A stretch of 16,203 nt of DNA from contig VBGU01000093.1 in assembly GCA_005881085.1 (NCBI GenBank), forward strand, positions 1-16,203. Reading direction: 5' to 3'. Below, piece after piece: positions 13,764 to 16,203 of the stretch. The notes under the pieces are model-generated. The model searched no databases. It saw only the letters and a program-made list of their open reading frames with translations, and was not told the origin of the DNA. Each line of letters opens with the position of its first letter. Position 1 is the first letter of the stretch. This DNA comes from Chloroflexota bacterium (GTDB lineage: Bacteria > Chloroflexota > Limnocylindria > P2-11E). Made by a program: the position numbers and the translations under genes.

Positions 13764-15149
13764 ATGCGGACCGTTCTGAAATTCGGCGGGACGTCGGTGG
13801 CATCACCCGCCGCTCTCCTGCGTGTCGCCGAGATCGTGAAGGGCACGCGAGGACAGCGCATCGTCGTCGTCTCGGCGACGGCCGGCACGACCGACGCGCT
13901 CATCGGCGCCGCTCGCGCCGCCGAGGGCGGCGACGCGCAGACCGCTCAGGACACAATTTTGAGATTGTCGGGCGAGCATCGGAACCTCATCGCGGATGCG
14001 CTCGGCTTCGAATCGGCGGACGTCTTGAAGGAGATCGCCGACCTCACCGAACGCACCACCGCGCTTCTCCAAAGCGTCGCGATCCTGCGCGAGTGCACCG
14101 CGCGAACGCTCGATGCGATCGTGTCGTATGGCGAGCGGATCTCGGCGCCGATCGTCGCCGCGGTCCTCAACCACACCGGCACCAAGGCCGAAGCGCTGTC
14201 GGCGGAAGGCCTGATCATCACCGACGACGCGTTCGGGCACGCGAATCCGATCGTCGACGAGACGCGCGCCCGCGCATCGAAGGAGCTCGACTCGCGGCTC
14301 GGCTACGGCGTCGTGCCAGTCGTGACCGGCTTCATCGGCTCCACCGTGGACGGGGTCACGACGACGCTCGGGCGCGGTGGATCCGACTATTCGGCTGCGG
14401 TGCTCGCCGCGGTCACGAAGGCGGACGATCTTCGGATTTACACCGACGTGAGCGGCGTGATGAGCGCAGATCCGCGCGTCGTCAAGGGCGCGAAACCTCT
14501 TGACTCGATGTCGTATGCGGAAGCCGCGGAGCTGAGCTACTTCGGCGCGAAGGTCATCCATCCGCGGACGGTGCTCCCCGCGGTGGAGGCCGGCATCCCC
14601 GTCCGCATCCTCAACACGTTCGCGCCGTCGGATCGCGGGACGACGATCACGAACAACACCGACAAGGACGGCAGCGTTGTGAAGGCGACCACGTCGCTTG
14701 GCGGCCTCGGCCTCATCACGGTGCAGGGAGCCGGTATGAGCGGCGTACCCGGTTTCGCGGCCCGCGTGTTCGACACCGCCGCCGCCGAGCGCGTGTCCGT
14801 GATGATGATCAGCCAGTCCTCGAGCGAGAACTCCATCTGCCTCGTCGTACCGGACGACGCGACCGACCGCCTCAAGGGCGCGCTCGAGAAGATGTTCAAC
14901 GCCGAGCTGCGTCGCCACGACGTCGAGAAAATCGACGTCGAGCGCCCAGTCGCGATCGTCGCCGCGGTGGGGGAGGGGATGCGCGGCACGCCCGGTGTGG
15001 CGGCGCGGGTGTTCACCGCTCTCGGAAAAGCGAACGTGAACGTCGTGGCGATCGCGCAAGGCTCGAGCGAGCTGAACATCTCTCTGGTCGTGATGGAGAA
15101 GGACCGCGAGAAGGCGGTCCGCCTCATTCACGAAGAGTTCCACCGCTGA
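13764..15149 (+). CDS. Aspartate kinase with C-terminal ACT pair
   Basis: Phosphorylates aspartate, the first step towards lysine, threonine and methionine. The 461-residue protein shows KFGGTSVA (6-13), VVVVSA-type strand (IVVVSATAG), SYGERISAPI, TLGRGGSDYSA, IYTDVSGVMSADPR and SYAEAAELSYFGAKVIHPRT in the kinase domain. Two ACT units follow, starting near LGLITVQGAGMSGVPGFAAR and VAIVAAVGEGMRGTPGVAAR, so allosteric control by an end product is expected; ISQSSSENSI and IAQGSSELNI are the matching effector-site strands. This organisation is like the ThrA/LysC type of E. coli, but the homoserine dehydrogenase half is a separate gene placed upstream. ATG 13764 directly follows the hom stop. Which amino acid inhibits it cannot be read from the sequence. 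Confidence 0.95.
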   Translation: MRTVLKFGGTSVASPAALLRVAEIVKGTRGQRIVVVSATAGTTDALIGAARAAEGGDAQTAQDTILRLSGEHRNLIADALGFESADVLKEIADLTERTTALLQSVAILRECTARTLDAIVSYGERISAPIVAAVLNHTGTKAEALSAEGLIITDDAFGHANPIVDETRARASKELDSRLGYGVVPVVTGFIGSTVDGVTTTLGRGGSDYSAAVLAAVTKADDLRIYTDVSGVMSADPRVVKGAKPLDSMSYAEAAELSYFGAKVIHPRTVLPAVEAGIPVRILNTFAPSDRGTTITNNTDKDGSVVKATTSLGGLGLITVQGAGMSGVPGFAARVFDTAAAERVSVMMISQSSSENSICLVVPDDATDRLKGALEKMFNAELRRHDVEKIDVERPVAIVAAVGEGMRGTPGVAARVFTALGKANVNVVAIAQGSSELNISLVVMEKDREKAVRLIHEEFHR

Positions 15150-15721
15150 GGACGCTCAACCACTTCAGCTACCTGCTCCTCGTCCTCGCGGTCACGATCC
15201 CGACGATCGTGGGGATCGCGATCGTGCTCGCGCCGGCCGGCGAGGCGGCTCTTCCGGCGCTCGGCGCCACGCTCGCGATCGATCTTGTCGTGTTCGGCGC
15301 GATCTGGCTCTCGATGCGGCCCGGTCGCGCCGACATCACCTCTCCGGAGCAGCTCGCGCGCCTGGTGAAGGGGGGCAAGCCCGTGGTCGTCGAGCTGTAC
15401 TCGAACTTCTGCCTCATCTGCATGGCGAACCGGCAGAACATCAAGATCGCGGCGACGAGCCTCAGCGGCCAGTGCCGGTTCGTTCGTGTGGAGCTCCCGA
15501 CCGCGACCGGGGCGGCGATCGGCGACTTCTACAAGTGCCGGTACACGCCGAGCTATCTCGTTTTCGACGAGCACGGGGACCTCGTGCGGACGATCATCCC
15601 CGACAACGTCACCCCGATCGCCAACGGCTATCGCGTCCTCGACGAGGCGGGGGCGGTCGTGAGCCGCGCGCCCCGCGTGACCCCTGAGCTCCTCGTAGAC
15701 CTCGTTCGCTTCACAGGCTGA
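15146..15721 (+). CDS. Membrane-anchored thioredoxin-like protein with C-L-I-C site; probable CTG start
   Basis: About 191 residues: two hydrophobic segments (about 8-29 and 36-57 from CTG 15146), then a thioredoxin-like domain (64-191). The strand KPVVVELYSNF leads to C89-L-I-C92, an unusual variant of the CGPC redox site, and YTPSYLVFD carries the cis-proline loop. An extra Cys (YKC) sits just before that loop. Topology is unclear; the domain may act in thiol-disulfide exchange at the membrane. The frame has no ATG, GTG or TTG before GTG 15209, which would cut into the first hydrophobic segment. CTG 15146 overlaps the aspartate kinase stop as CTGA, matching the ATGA junctions in this cluster, with GAAGAG 8 bases upstream as a possible ribosome-binding site. 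Either start gives the same thioredoxin domain. Confidence 0.78.
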   Translation: MRTLNHFSYLLLVLAVTIPTIVGIAIVLAPAGEAALPALGATLAIDLVVFGAIWLSMRPGRADITSPEQLARLVKGGKPVVVELYSNFCLICMANRQNIKIAATSLSGQCRFVRVELPTATGAAIGDFYKCRYTPSYLVFDEHGDLVRTIIPDNVTPIANGYRVLDEAGAVVSRAPRVTPELLVDLVRFTG

Positions 15722-15756
15722 CGCTCGCCGTTCTGCCGTCTGGCACACTCGACCGC

Positions 15757-16203
15757 GTGCGCGACCCAGGCGCGCCTGTCGATCTGTATCGCCTGCTCGA
15801 AGCCGCCGACGAGCCAGAGCTCATCGACCGCGAGATGCCCGAGGACGCCGAGATCCTGGAGCTTGGGGCCGGATCGGGCCGGATCACCCATCCGTTGATC
15901 GCGATGGGGCGGCGCGTCGTCGCTGTCGATTTCAATCCCGAGATGCTCGCGCTGATCACGGGCGCCGAGAAGATCGAAGCGCGGATCCAGGACCTCGACC
16001 TCGGCCGAACCTTCGGCGGAGTGCTCCTTATGAGCAACCTCATCAACAACCCCGATCGCGTGGAGCGGCTCGCGCTCCTGCGGGCGATCCACCGGCACCT
16101 CGGCCCGCGCGCCATCGCGCTCATCGAGCGTTATGACCCGGAGACCGGCGAGGACCCGACACCGACCGAGCAGCAGCGCTACGGCATCACCATTCGACGG
16201 TTC
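15757..16203 (+). CDS. Class I SAM-dependent methyltransferase, 3'-truncated by window edge
   Basis: The first 149 residues of a methyltransferase. Motif I is ILELGAGSGR (33-42), followed by VVAVDFNPEMLALI with the acidic SAM-binding residue, then DLDLG, VLLMSNLINN and a strand of type RAIALIERYDP. The frame is still open at the last base. GTG 15757 is the chosen start, 35 bases after the preceding stop. A CTG at 15718 in the same frame overlaps that stop as CTGA and would add 13 unremarkable residues, so the start is uncertain. CACACT at 15744-15749 is a poor -10 candidate 7 bases before the GTG. Substrate unknown. Confidence 0.8.
   Translation, partial: MRDPGAPVDLYRLLEAADEPELIDREMPEDAEILELGAGSGRITHPLIAMGRRVVAVDFNPEMLALITGAEKIEARIQDLDLGRTFGGVLLMSNLINNPDRVERLALLRAIHRHLGPRAIALIERYDPETGEDPTPTEQQRYGITIRRF

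Noticed and set aside
1..16203. CRISPR array, tRNA, rRNA, prophage or toxin-antitoxin genes
   Set aside because: No short regularly spaced repeats, no cloverleaf-like or rRNA-like segments, and no unexplained stretch long enough to hold such genes; nearly all bases are in recognised coding regions.

Overview
The window is a gene-dense, clearly GC-rich bacterial segment. All 14 recognisable genes lie on the + strand, nearly end to end. Most junctions are ATGA, TGATG or 8-base overlaps, or gaps of 0 to 13 bases; the longest is about 35 bases. I see no tRNA, rRNA, CRISPR array, transposase or convincing terminator, and no gene-free stretch over 300 bases. The order pnp ... RNase J - ftsK/spoIIIE - rodZ-like - pgsA-like - cinA, with homoserine dehydrogenase and aspartate kinase nearby, resembles a core cluster of Gram-positive-type (Terrabacteria) genomes such as Bacillus. 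RNase J, a type-4 uracil-DNA glycosylase, the composition and frequent TTG/GTG starts would suit Chloroflexota or a relative. That assignment is an inference from gene content and cannot be fixed without a database.

Layout: (1) 2-2056, 3' part of polynucleotide phosphorylase. (2) 2063-4265, a small cell-envelope/carbohydrate-like module: family 2 glycosyltransferase, ChbG/YdjC-type deacetylase, SAM methyltransferase. (3) 4274-6557, uracil-DNA glycosylase and RNase J. (4) 6562-9873, FtsK/SpoIIIE DNA translocase. (5) 9866-12034, RodZ-like membrane protein, CDP-alcohol phosphatidyltransferase, CinA C-terminal amidase. (6) 12031-15149, methyltransferase, homoserine dehydrogenase and aspartate kinase (threonine/methionine/lysine branch). 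(7) 15146-16203, membrane-anchored thioredoxin-like protein and a third methyltransferase cut by the window end.

The outstanding signal is in ftsK. A 1062-bp segment (354 codons) carrying nearly the whole DNA-translocase motor is present twice in direct tandem, in frame, with no spacer and one synonymous difference. The predicted 1103-residue protein is membrane domain - linker - motor - motor - winged helix, where the family normally has one motor per chain. It is either a very recent duplication giving a covalent tandem motor or an assembly join; the window cannot decide. The same gene carries, in its linker, a 90-bp (30-codon) palindromic element with 14-bp perfect terminal inverted repeats, like a coding-region palindromic insertion.

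Smaller points: two genes have no ordinary start codon where homology and membrane topology want one (glycosyltransferase, apparent ATC; thioredoxin-like protein, CTG in a CTGA overlap). The glycosylase has His at an expected Fe-S cysteine position and ends in a sliding-clamp-like peptide. The CDP-alcohol transferase motif is one residue short.
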